Below are positions 8,266 through 15,674 of a stretch of 20,352 nucleotides of DNA, one piece after another. Position 1 is the stretch's first letter, and each line of letters begins with the position of its first letter. The stretch is from the NCBI GenBank assembly GCA_021647145.1, contig JAKIVF010000061.1, positions 1 through 20,352 on the forward strand, written 5' to 3'. The stretch is from Methylococcaceae bacterium. Its GTDB lineage: Bacteria; Pseudomonadota; Gammaproteobacteria; Methylococcales; Methylomonadaceae. Both the position numbers and the translations under genes were made by a program. The notes beneath the pieces are model-generated. The model was given only the letters and a program-made list of their open reading frames with translations, had not been told where the DNA came from and ran no database searches.

Positions 8266-8303
8266 ACTAAACCTCAATTAAACACATATTTTTCCAAAAC
8301 AAA

Positions 8304-9581
8304 TCAATTCAACTTCTTAAGAAAATATTCTGCGACCAAATAAAAAGAACCAAAAACTACAATTATATCCCCTGCTTCTGCACTCTCCTGAGCCGCCAGA
8401 AAGGATTCAGAAAAAGACCTATAACCAAAGCTTGCATTTTCAAGATTATTTTGTTCAAAACAATCTTTAACAGCTGCTTGGCTGGCAGCTCTAGGACTAT
8501 TCAGGGGTGAGATAAACCAATGATTGATCACCGGACTGATGATTTCTATCACAGTTTTTATATCTTTATCTTTCATCATTGAAAAAACAGCATATATTTT
8601 TTTATCCGAATACATCTTCATCAAATACTCAACCAATACTCTAACAGCTTGAGGATTATGAGCTACATCCAGTAAGACAGGAATATCACCATCAATCAAT
8701 TGAAATCGCCCTTTTAAATGAACGGTCTCCAACCCTTTATAAATAGAACCCTCACTCACTGGCAAAAAAGCTTCCATTTCAATTATTGCCATCAAAACTG
8801 CTGATGCATTTCGATATTGATGTTCCCCTTTTAATGCAGGTTCAGGTAGAGATAAATATTCCCTTTTTTTATTCGCACTGCAAAACCAGTCCCAATTATT
8901 CGTTTTATTCTGAAAGCTGAATTCTTTATTTATACGATATAAAGGTGTGTTTTTTTTAAGAGCACAACTTAATAATGCTTTTGGCGGATCTAAATCACCA
9001 ATAACTGCGGGGACATCTGCTCTAAAAACACCTGCTTTTTCATAGGCTATAGCCTCTCTGGTTTCACCTAACCAATCAACATGATCAATACATATACTGG
9101 TAATTAAAACAGTATCTGCATTTATAATATTTACCGCATCCAATCTCCCGCCTAATCCAATCTCCAACAACTGAACATCTAAATCAGAACGCCAAAAAAT
9201 ATCTAGAGCCGCCAAAGTCCCAAACTCAAAATAACTGAGTGAGTCTTCGTTTCTAACCTCATCGATTCTATCAAAAGCTTGGCAAATCACATCATCATTT
9301 ACAGATCGCCCATCAATTCTAATGCGCTCATTATATTTTAAAATATGGGGTGAGGTATAAGCACCAACGCGGTAGCCCTGAGCTCTATAAATAGACTCTA
9401 AAAAAGCAATACATGATCCTTTACCATTTGTGCCTGCGACAATAATAGTAGGTGGCTTAACATTCTCTGGATTAAGTATTTTAAAAACTCTTGCTACCCG
9501 CTCCAGTCCTAAATCAATTTCTCTAGGGTGAATACCTTCTTGCCATTTCAACCAATTTTCAAGCGAATTAAAACGAGCCAT
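8304..9581 (-). CDS. folC: Folylpolyglutamate/dihydrofolate synthase
   Basis: FolC adds glutamate to dihydropteroate to make dihydrofolate and then extends the polyglutamate tail of folates, using ATP. The 425-residue length is typical. The ATP-binding loop AGTNGKGS is at 49-56, TSPH at about 76-79, and the Mur-ligase-type segments LLEIGLGGRLDAVN and SICIDHVDWLG follow. The C-terminal domain contains LKGRFQ and LLDVAHNPQA. It lies 9 bases after accD, in the conserved accD-folC-dedD order, and probably shares its transcript. Confidence 0.97.
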   Translation of the reverse strand: MARFNSLENWLKWQEGIHPREIDLGLERVARVFKILNPENVKPPTIIVAGTNGKGSCIAFLESIYRAQGYRVGAYTSPHILKYNERIRIDGRSVNDDVICQAFDRIDEVRNEDSLSYFEFGTLAALDIFWRSDLDVQLLEIGLGGRLDAVNIINADTVLITSICIDHVDWLGETREAIAYEKAGVFRADVPAVIGDLDPPKALLSCALKKNTPLYRINKEFSFQNKTNNWDWFCSANKKREYLSLPEPALKGEHQYRNASAVLMAIIEMEAFLPVSEGSIYKGLETVHLKGRFQLIDGDIPVLLDVAHNPQAVRVLVEYLMKMYSDKKIYAVFSMMKDKDIKTVIEIISPVINHWFISPLNSPRAASQAAVKDCFEQNNLENASFGYRSFSESFLAAQESAEAGDIIVVFGSFYLVAEYFLKKLN

Positions 9582-9590
9582 TAGCTGTCT

Positions 9591-10523
9591 TTATTCTTGC
9601 TGGCTATTATTTGATATTGCTTTAATATTCAAGGCAGACAATTCATTTTCATTTGTCATCATGCCAGAAAAGTTAGCCATCAGCATGGATAAAATACTAC
9701 TTATTTTTTTTCTCATTTCACGACGATCAATAATCATATCTATTGCACCATGGTCTTGAAGAAACTCACTTCGCTGAAAACCTTCAGGTAAAGTTTCTCT
9801 TACAGTCTGCTCTATAACTCGAGGTCCAGCAAAACCGATCAATGCGCGAGGTTCTGCAACATTGATATCACCTAACATAGCAAGACTCGCAGATACACCT
9901 CCCATTGTTGGGTCTGTCATATATGAAATATAGGGAATACCACGTTCAGCTAATTTAGTTAAAGCTGCACTAGTTTTTGTCATCTGAAACAAGGAAAACA
10001 ACGACTCTTGCATTCGCGCGCCCCCACTAGCAGTAAAAACAATAAAAGGAACACCCAGTTCTATGCTTTTATTCACGCCACGAACAAAACGTTCGCCGAC
10101 AACTGAGCCCATTGAACCCCCCATAAAACTAAAGTCAAAAGCTGCTGCTACAATACCTTGACCTTTTAATGATCCTTGTATGACAACCAAGGCATCATTT
10201 TCTTTTGTCGCTTTTTGTGCCTGAGTTAAACGGTCTTTATATTTTTTTGTATCTTTAAACTTTAAAGGATCATTTGCTTTTAAACCGCCCCCCAGCTCTA
10301 TTCGCCCTTGCTCATCTAAAAACATATCCAAGCGAGTTCTTGCAGAAATCCGCATATGATGCTCACACTTGGGACAAACATTAAAATTCTTCTCTAGTTC
10401 TGCGTTATATAAAATAGCATCACAACTAGGGCATTTATTCCAAAGCCCCTCAGGAACAGTCGCTTTTTTTAAAGAAGACTCTGTTCTAATGGTGGCAGGG
10501 ATTAGTTTTTCAAACCAATTCAT
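9591..10523 (-). CDS. accD: Acetyl-CoA carboxylase carboxyltransferase beta subunit
   Basis: AccD pairs with AccA (not in this window) to transfer carboxyl groups from biotin to acetyl-CoA, forming malonyl-CoA for fatty acid synthesis. The 310-residue protein has the N-terminal zinc ribbon with C31, C34, C50 and C53, followed by the crotonase-like carboxyltransferase domain. Typical segments are FMGGSMGSVVGERF, TASGGARMQE and GGVSASLAMLGD, the last two lining the acetyl-CoA site. Residues after about 285 form a variable polar tail. It starts 25 bases after the trpA stop on the same strand. Confidence 0.98.
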   Translation of the reverse strand: MNWFEKLIPATIRTESSLKKATVPEGLWNKCPSCDAILYNAELEKNFNVCPKCEHHMRISARTRLDMFLDEQGRIELGGGLKANDPLKFKDTKKYKDRLTQAQKATKENDALVVIQGSLKGQGIVAAAFDFSFMGGSMGSVVGERFVRGVNKSIELGVPFIVFTASGGARMQESLFSLFQMTKTSAALTKLAERGIPYISYMTDPTMGGVSASLAMLGDINVAEPRALIGFAGPRVIEQTVRETLPEGFQRSEFLQDHGAIDMIIDRREMRKKISSILSMLMANFSGMMTNENELSALNIKAISNNSQQE

Positions 10524-10548
10524 CGTTTAATACTCCGAGTCTTACACT

Positions 10549-11352
10549 CTAACTATCCATTGCCTGACGCATGGACTTTATTAATTCAACAATATCTGTT
10601 TTAGCTTTTTCTGGATTACCCAGATTTTCTTCGATTTTACTTATAAATGCACTCCCAACAACAACACCCTCAGCAAGAGTAGCGATGGTTTTTGCCGTTT
10701 CAGCATTCTTGATACCAAAACCTACGCCAATAGGTAGTTGAGTATTTTCGCGTATTTCAGCTAACTTTTTCTCAACATTTTTTGTATCTAAATGCCCTGC
10801 TCCTGTTATACCTTTCACAGAAACATAGTAGAGATAACCACTTCCAAATGTATTAATTTTCTTGATTCTTTCTGAAGAACTATTAGGTGCTGACAAAAAA
10901 ACTGGGTCAATATCTCTAGCTTTTAGTAATTCCACACATTCCCTTGCTTCTTCAGGCGGCAAATCTACAGTTATCACCCCATCAATTTCCGCCTGTTGAG
11001 CTGCATTTGCAAACTCCTCATAACCCATTATTTCTATGGGATTTAAATAACCCATTAAAACTACAGGCGTTTGCTTATCTTTTTGCCTAAATTCAGAAGC
11101 CATAACCAAGACCTTTCTTAACCCAATATGATGTGCCAAAGCTCGCTCACTCGCTCTTTGTATAATAGGACCATCAGCCATAGGATCAGAAAAAGGGACA
11201 CCAAGTTCTATCACATCAGCACCAGCATCTACCATTGCATGCATCATCGGCACAGTAAACTCAGGATTTGGATCGCCTGCAGTAATAAAGGGGATAAGTG
11301 CTTTACGTCCAGTTGCTGCTAATGCATCAAATTGAATTTTTAAACGACTCAT
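10549..11352 (-). CDS. trpA: Tryptophan synthase alpha chain
   Basis: TrpA cleaves indole-3-glycerol phosphate to indole and glyceraldehyde 3-phosphate, and the indole passes through a tunnel to TrpB. The 267-residue TIM barrel has the catalytic residues at their usual numbers: E49 in VIELGVPFSDP and D60 in MADGP. Phosphate-binding segments VGFGIK and VVVGSAF are present near the C-terminus. The start ATG overlaps the trpB stop by 4 bases, so translation of the two chains, needed in a 1:1 ratio, is probably coupled. Confidence 0.98.
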   Translation of the reverse strand: MSRLKIQFDALAATGRKALIPFITAGDPNPEFTVPMMHAMVDAGADVIELGVPFSDPMADGPIIQRASERALAHHIGLRKVLVMASEFRQKDKQTPVVLMGYLNPIEIMGYEEFANAAQQAEIDGVITVDLPPEEARECVELLKARDIDPVFLSAPNSSSERIKKINTFGSGYLYYVSVKGITGAGHLDTKNVEKKLAEIRENTQLPIGVGFGIKNAETAKTIATLAEGVVVGSAFISKIEENLGNPEKAKTDIVELIKSMRQAMDS

Positions 11353-12551
11353 AGCTCAATCCCCTCGGCTTGAGCGATAGTTTGCATATCTTTATCACCC
11401 CTTCCAGATAAATTTACTATGATTATTTCATTCCTTTTCATTGTTGGTGCTAATTTAGCGGTGTAGGCCATTGCATGACTAGACTCAAGTGCTGGAATAA
11501 TACCTTCCAGTCGGGTTAAAGCATGAAAACCTTTTAACGCTTCCGCATCGGTAATATTGACGTATTCAGCCCTGCCTATATCTTTCAACCAGGCATGTTC
11601 TGGCCCCACACCTGGATAATCAAGCCCTGCAGAAATAGAATGCGTTTCTATAATCTCGCCATCATCATCTGCCATCAAATAAGTTCTGTTTCCATGTAAA
11701 ACACCCGTTCTACCTGCGCAAAGTGGCGCAGAATGCCGGCCTGTCTCAACACCATCTCCAGCAGCTTCTACACCATACATTTTAACCGAAGCATCATTGA
11801 TAAAAGGATAAAATAAACCGATAGCATTTGAGCCACCACCAACACAGGCAACTAATGTATCAGGCAATTGACCTGTCATTTCTTGACATTGTTGTTTAAC
11901 CTCACGGCCAATAATTGTCTGAAAGTCTCTAACCATTGCTGGGTACGGGTGTGGCCCAGCGACTGTACCAATAATATAAAAAGTATTATCAATGTTAGTT
12001 ACCCAGTCTCTCAATGCTTCATTTAAAGCATCTTTTAAGGTACGAGAGCCAGATTCAACAGGAACAACGGTTGCGCCAAGAAGTTTCATTCTATATACAT
12101 TTTGAGCCTGTCTTTCAACATCGACAGCTCCCATATATACAATGCATTCTAAACCAAGTCTTGCAGCAACTGTTGCGGTTGCCACTCCATGTTGTCCCGC
12201 ACCTGTTTCAGCAATAATTCGTGTTTTCCCCATACGCTTCGCTAATAAAGCCTGCCCAACCGTATTATTCACTTTATGTGCACCAGTATGGTTTAAATCT
12301 TCCCTTTTTAAATAAATTTGTGCGCCACCCAGCTCTTTACTCCACCGCTCAGCAAAATATAAAGGAGAGGGCCGCCCAACATAATGCTTTAAATCAGCAT
12401 CAAGCTCAGCAATAAAATCTGGATCCTTCATATAATGCTGATAGGCTTCATTCAATTCTGTAACAGCGGGCATTAATGTTTCTGCTACAAAAATCCCTCC
12501 ATAAGGTCCAAAATGCCCTTTTTTATCTGGCATCTCATACATATCAGTCAT
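11349..12551 (-). CDS. trpB: Tryptophan synthase beta chain
   Basis: TrpB condenses indole with serine to form tryptophan using PLP. The 400-residue protein is full length. The Schiff-base lysine is K93 in HTGAHKVNN, the catalytic glutamate lies in AETGAGQHG, and the cofactor phosphate loop GGGSNA is at about residue 237. It is the canonical TrpB1 type that pairs with TrpA. It overlaps trpF upstream and trpA downstream by 4 bases each, forming a tight trpF-trpB-trpA unit. The remaining trp genes are not in the window, as in other gammaproteobacteria with split trp operons. Confidence 0.98.
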   Translation of the reverse strand: MTDMYEMPDKKGHFGPYGGIFVAETLMPAVTELNEAYQHYMKDPDFIAELDADLKHYVGRPSPLYFAERWSKELGGAQIYLKREDLNHTGAHKVNNTVGQALLAKRMGKTRIIAETGAGQHGVATATVAARLGLECIVYMGAVDVERQAQNVYRMKLLGATVVPVESGSRTLKDALNEALRDWVTNIDNTFYIIGTVAGPHPYPAMVRDFQTIIGREVKQQCQEMTGQLPDTLVACVGGGSNAIGLFYPFINDASVKMYGVEAAGDGVETGRHSAPLCAGRTGVLHGNRTYLMADDDGEIIETHSISAGLDYPGVGPEHAWLKDIGRAEYVNITDAEALKGFHALTRLEGIIPALESSHAMAYTAKLAPTMKRNEIIIVNLSGRGDKDMQTIAQAEGIEL

Positions 12552-13177
12552 ATTCCTCTATCGCCTTCATTAATCGCTTGAATAAATGCAGCCATTTTAG
12601 CTACATCCTTAACTCCTTTTGTTGCCTCGACCCCGCTACTGACATCCAGCGCATAGGGTCTGACAGATTGAATGGCTGATTTTACATTGTCCACATGCAA
12701 ACCACCTGCCAATATAATAGATTTAGAACAATTCTTTGGAATTAAATCCCAATCAAATTGACTACCACTTCCACCTTTTATTCCCGGATGATAGGCATCT
12801 AATAATAACGAAGAAGCATCATGATATTGATTCGTCATTTCTAATATATTTAGATCAGGCAACATCCTGATGGCTTTCATATAAGGCTTATTATAAAGTC
12901 TGCAATCTACGGGGCTTTCATCACCATGAAACTGAATACAATCAATTGAAACTTTATTGATGACCTCCTTTATTTGTGATTCTATCTCGTCTACAAATAA
13001 AGCAACAACTGTCACAAAAGCAGGCAAAGCTTTAACAATTTTTTGTGCTTGTTCAATACTGACATGCCTTGGACTAGGTGGATAAAAAACCAAACCTATT
13101 GCATCAACTCCAAGTTTAGCAGCAATAACCGCCTCATCAACTTGAGTAAATCCGCATATTTTAACGCGAGTACGCAT
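12548..13177 (-). CDS. trpF: Phosphoribosylanthranilate isomerase
   Basis: TrpF performs the Amadori rearrangement of phosphoribosylanthranilate to the carboxyphenylamino-deoxyribulose phosphate in tryptophan synthesis. The 209-residue single-domain TIM barrel starts MRTRVKICGFT, with the conserved cysteine C8. Later landmarks are GLVFYPPSPRHV, QFHGDE, LLLDAY with the catalytic-aspartate position, and the phosphate-binding LAGGL and DVSSGVE segments. AAGAGG lies at a good distance upstream of the ATG. It heads the long minus-strand run down to purF, so the promoter for this unit should lie in 13178-13397. Confidence 0.97.
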   Translation of the reverse strand: MRTRVKICGFTQVDEAVIAAKLGVDAIGLVFYPPSPRHVSIEQAQKIVKALPAFVTVVALFVDEIESQIKEVINKVSIDCIQFHGDESPVDCRLYNKPYMKAIRMLPDLNILEMTNQYHDASSLLLDAYHPGIKGGSGSQFDWDLIPKNCSKSIILAGGLHVDNVKSAIQSVRPYALDVSSGVEATKGVKDVAKMAAFIQAINEGDRGI

Positions 13178-13397
13178 TAAATGCCTCTTAAAAATTTAAG
13201 TATATTTCACTCGATCACAAGATGTGGCGATTCTATTAGGTTAATTTTGTCGAAAGTAAGAAACGCGCATCAAGTACGTAGTAGCTTCAACAAAACAGTC
13301 TATCGGCAAAACCAGCAGATAGAAACCTACACCCGAGAGCATGTAAAAAACATATTAGGATACCATAAAACAGACATGCAATTGATAGTAAACTTGC
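13178..13397. other. 220-base gap before trpF, likely promoter region
   Basis: This gap between trhO and trpF appears less AT-rich than its flanks by eye. On the minus strand a TATACT box (13199-13204) lies about 25 bases before trpF and a TAATAG lies further upstream, but neither has a convincing -35. An imperfect pair GCATGT/ACATGC about 29 bases apart follows trhO without a T-run. Neither strand gives a protein I recognise. No run of Trp codons suggesting an attenuator leader is seen. The genes truA and fimV, commonly found upstream of trpF in relatives, are absent. Confidence 0.4.
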
Positions 13398-14399
13398 TTA
13401 TCTTTCGCTTGTTTTCAACCGTATTATCTCCCTTTGATGCTCTTTATCTTGGTACTTCAACACCCTACGTTTTGCCGAAAACTCAACCGCAGATGAGCCA
13501 ATATGTTCTTCACCTCGTTTTTTAGCCAGTTGTACTTGTTTTTCTCTTTCTGCAAACCGCTGGCGCTGCTGCTCACTTACTTTATTATAACAATGAGGAC
13601 AGCTGACCCCTTGTTCATAATGCTCACTCTTTTTTTCTTCTTTTGTAATTGGATAGCGGCATGCATAGCATTGATCGTACTTTCCTTTTTCCAGGTTGTG
13701 ATTAACTGCAACCCGGTTATCAAAAACAAAACATTCACCCTCCCATAAAGATTGATCCGCAGGAACTTCTTCCAAATATTTCAACACACCTCCTTGTAAA
13801 TGATAAACATTGTCAAAGCCCTGCTCTTTTAGATAAGCTGTTGATTTTTCACAACGAATGCCACCGGTACAATACATTGCAACTTTTTTATGCTTGCCTG
13901 GATCAAGATGCTCTTTAACATATTGAGGAAACTCACGAAATGTCTCTGTTTCTGGATTTATAGCTCCTTTAAACCCACCAATTTTAACTTCATAGTCATT
14001 ACGCGTATCAATTAATAAAACATCTGGGTCTGAAATCAGCGTATTCCAATCCTGGGGCTTAACATAGCTACCTACAATTTTTTTTGGATCAATACCATCA
14101 ATACCCATAGTAACAATTTCTTTCTTTAACTTGACTTTACTACGATAAAAAGGCAACTTTTTTTCATAAGACTCTTTAGTTTCTAGCCCAGATAAACGTG
14201 AATCAGAACGTAACCAGGCAACTATTGCATCAACCCCCTGCCTATTTCCTGCAATCGTACCATTAACACCTTCTTTAGCTAACAACAAAGTTCCTTTCAC
14301 CTGCTTCTCTTCCATTAACTTCAAAAGCGGTTTTCTTAATCGCTCAAAATCATCGAGTTTAGCGAACTTATATAATGCGGATACTACAATATTTGTCAT
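13398..14399 (-). CDS. trhO: Rhodanese-type tRNA uridine-34 hydroxylase TrhO
   Basis: TrhO (formerly YceA) hydroxylates uridine 34 in tRNAs using molecular oxygen, a step toward 5-methoxyuridine or cmo5U at the wobble base. The 333-residue protein has an N-terminal acylphosphatase-like domain (about 1-100, with KGTLLLAKEGVNGTIAG), a rhodanese domain with the active-site loop CTGGIRCEK starting at C177, and a C-terminal zinc-ribbon-like segment with CYACRYP and a later CPHC. AGGTGA precedes the ATG. It is separated from trpF by 220 bases and is divergent from the secretion locus. The order of domains and length are standard. Confidence 0.95.
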   Translation of the reverse strand: MTNIVVSALYKFAKLDDFERLRKPLLKLMEEKQVKGTLLLAKEGVNGTIAGNRQGVDAIVAWLRSDSRLSGLETKESYEKKLPFYRSKVKLKKEIVTMGIDGIDPKKIVGSYVKPQDWNTLISDPDVLLIDTRNDYEVKIGGFKGAINPETETFREFPQYVKEHLDPGKHKKVAMYCTGGIRCEKSTAYLKEQGFDNVYHLQGGVLKYLEEVPADQSLWEGECFVFDNRVAVNHNLEKGKYDQCYACRYPITKEEKKSEHYEQGVSCPHCYNKVSEQQRQRFAEREKQVQLAKKRGEEHIGSSAVEFSAKRRVLKYQDKEHQREIIRLKTSER

Positions 14400-14416
14400 A
14401 TTTCACCTGTCTGCCG

Positions 14417-14435
14417 ACCAGAACGTAAATCTGGT
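14417..14435. repeat. Inverted repeat in the trhO leader
   Basis: ACCAGA and TCTGGT form a perfect 6-base inverted repeat with a 7-base spacer, ending about 18 bases before the trhO start and just ahead of its ribosome binding site. In the transcript it could form a small hairpin in the 5' leader, or act as a protein-binding site on DNA. No function can be assigned. Confidence 0.3.
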
Positions 14436-14550
14436 GCAAAAATTTAAAAACCAAACTATTTTACCTTAATACTTACTTGATTTTTAGCTTTGATTTTTTT
14501 ATTTCCTATAAGATGAATAATCAAACAATGCTTGACAAAAATAGACATAA

Positions 14551-14599
14551 AAAAACTAATATTAAACACATGAGCTCAAGATCTATGTTATTAGTTTTT
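14551..14599. repeat. 11-base perfect inverted repeat between trhO and the RTX gene
   Basis: Bases 14551-14561 (AAAAACTAATA) and 14589-14599 (TATTAGTTTTT) are perfect reverse complements separated by 27 bases. The spacer contains the palindrome TGAGCTCA (14571-14578). T-rich sequence follows the stem on both strands. The site lies upstream of both divergent genes, so it is not a 3' terminator of either. It may be a regulator-binding site or an insulating bidirectional terminator. A TTGACA at 14532-14537 lies just outside its left arm. Confidence 0.45.
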
Positions 14600-14642
14600 C
14601 TATTAAATTCAGATAAATATCACAAAAAGAAATAACTTTAAT

Positions 14643-14670
14643 TTGCAATACATTGATTCTCTGCTATATT
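14643..14670 (+). promoter_or_regulatory. Candidate promoter of the RTX protein gene
   Basis: TTGCAA (14643-14648) and TATATT (14665-14670) are separated by 16 bases and resemble sigma-70 -35 and -10 boxes. The start codon is about 67 bases downstream. The -10 box runs into a perfect inverted repeat, ATATTC (14666-14671) and GAATAT (14679-14684), placed where a repressor would block the promoter. An alternative -10, TAGAAT, overlaps the right arm with TTGATT 18 bases upstream. This is a match by eye only. Confidence 0.4.
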
Positions 14671-14736
14671 CCATAGTAGAATATTGCGTTCATGTTATAT
14701 TCATAAATATATTCTACATACAATTAAGAGGAATCT

Positions 14737-15417
14737 ATGGCAACAATAAACAATCTTGAAGACGCAGCAACTGACTTTCTTGCTAATGCAACTATCACTG
14801 AAACTGCGACAGCTGGTGTTGGCCTGGCATCAGACAATGGTATCACTGCCTTTGTTTCTAACTCTACCAATGTTGATTTATCACAACAAACTGAATCTAA
14901 TAATGCCGCTCTAACTGGCTCTGCTAATCTTAATGTAACAGGCAACGCAGAAGCTAACGTTATTGCAGCTAACAATGGCGACAATGTAATAAATGCTGGA
15001 GGTGGAGATGATCAAATTTCTACTGGCGCAGGCAATGACACTATCACCTTAGGTGACGGTAATGATTTTGTCACTGTTGACGGTGGCGGTGTTAAAGTCA
15101 TTGATGGCGGAGCAGGAAACGATTCTTTTGTTATCAACCCTGCTGCAACTCCTAATGATATATCAGCAACTACACTTACTAATTTAAATCGAGGAGACAC
15201 TGTTACCGTTACTGTTACTGACGCTAATGGCAATGGCGCACTTGACATTAACGATGTCACCATCTCTGCATCAGAGACTGGCAGCCTTACTTTCACTTTA
15301 GGTGATGGTTCTTTATTTACATTAGACGGAGTTGCAGTCAATTCGGCAACTGATGGTGGTATAAACTACACTGTGATGGATAATGGCGATGGTACCTATG
15401 ACGTTGAATTAAGCTAA
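14737..15417 (+). CDS. Small RTX-type calcium-binding protein, probable type I secretion cargo
   Basis: The 226-residue acidic protein is rich in Asn, Asp, Gly, Thr and Ala and has no signal peptide, no membrane segment and no cysteine. About four RTX nonapeptides are visible between 88 and 132 (GGGDDQIST, GAGNDTITL, GDGNDFVTV, GGAGNDSFV), with a degenerate one before them. Residues 162-173 (DANGNGALDIND) fit an EF-hand/dockerin calcium loop. The C-terminus ends in DGTYDVELS, short and acidic with hydrophobic spacing like many type I secretion signals. Exporter genes follow on the same strand, so it is likely secreted in one step and folds on meeting calcium outside. AAGAGGA gives a strong ribosome binding site. 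There is no enzyme domain, so a structural or matrix role is inferred, not shown. Confidence 0.85.
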   Translation: MATINNLEDAATDFLANATITETATAGVGLASDNGITAFVSNSTNVDLSQQTESNNAALTGSANLNVTGNAEANVIAANNGDNVINAGGGDDQISTGAGNDTITLGDGNDFVTVDGGGVKVIDGGAGNDSFVINPAATPNDISATTLTNLNRGDTVTVTVTDANGNGALDINDVTISASETGSLTFTLGDGSLFTLDGVAVNSATDGGINYTVMDNGDGTYDVELS

Positions 15418-15444
15418 GATAGAAAACGTATACAAACCAAAGAC

Positions 15445-15485
15445 AGCCTGTTACCCTTACATTGGGTATCAGGCTTTTTTATTTT
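15445..15485 (+). terminator. Rho-independent terminator after the RTX gene
   Basis: AGCCTG-T-TACCC pairs with GGGTA-T-CAGGCT around a 7-base loop (15457-15463), giving 11 paired bases with one T-T mismatch, and is followed by a run of six T's and more A/T. It starts 27 bases after the RTX stop codon. It would end most transcripts there, so the abundant cargo and the exporter genes downstream can be made at different levels by read-through or a second promoter. Confidence 0.9.
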
Positions 15486-15674
15486 CTGCCTTTTTAAAAA
15501 AACACACTGAATATTATCAACAACGAATTCGTTACAATATTTTGTTGTGAAGCCTAGCAGCAATCATAAAAAACTAAATTCTTCTCTACCGCAAAAATTT
15601 TTCCGTGTATCCTAGCAAAAACCAAGTAGAAATCGGAGCGAACACCCTATCCATTTTATTACTAACGCTTAGAC
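15486..15674. other. Leader of the glycosyltransferase-exporter genes, with palindrome
   Basis: This stretch holds a perfect 12-base palindrome, AACGAATTCGTT, at 15522-15533, and nearby ATATT (15511-15515) and AATAT (15536-15540). A palindrome here is a plausible operator or dimer-binding site for the downstream genes. A weak TTGTTG...CATAAA promoter-like pair follows it. No good Shine-Dalgarno sequence precedes the glycosyltransferase ATG at 15675; GGAG occurs about 35 bases upstream, which is too far. Confidence 0.35.

Noticed and set aside
13178..13397. trp attenuator with leader peptide
   Set aside because: No short frame with tandem Trp codons and no terminator-type hairpin with T-run is present before trpF.
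13181..13525. 114-codon plus-strand reading frame
   Set aside because: Over a third of it is antisense to the end of trhO, it matches no family I know, and it starts inside the trpF ribosome-binding region.
14724..14984. Minus-strand reading frames opposite the RTX gene (also 15012-15341)
   Set aside because: They mirror the repetitive Gly/Asp/Asn codons of the RTX protein and show no independent signals.
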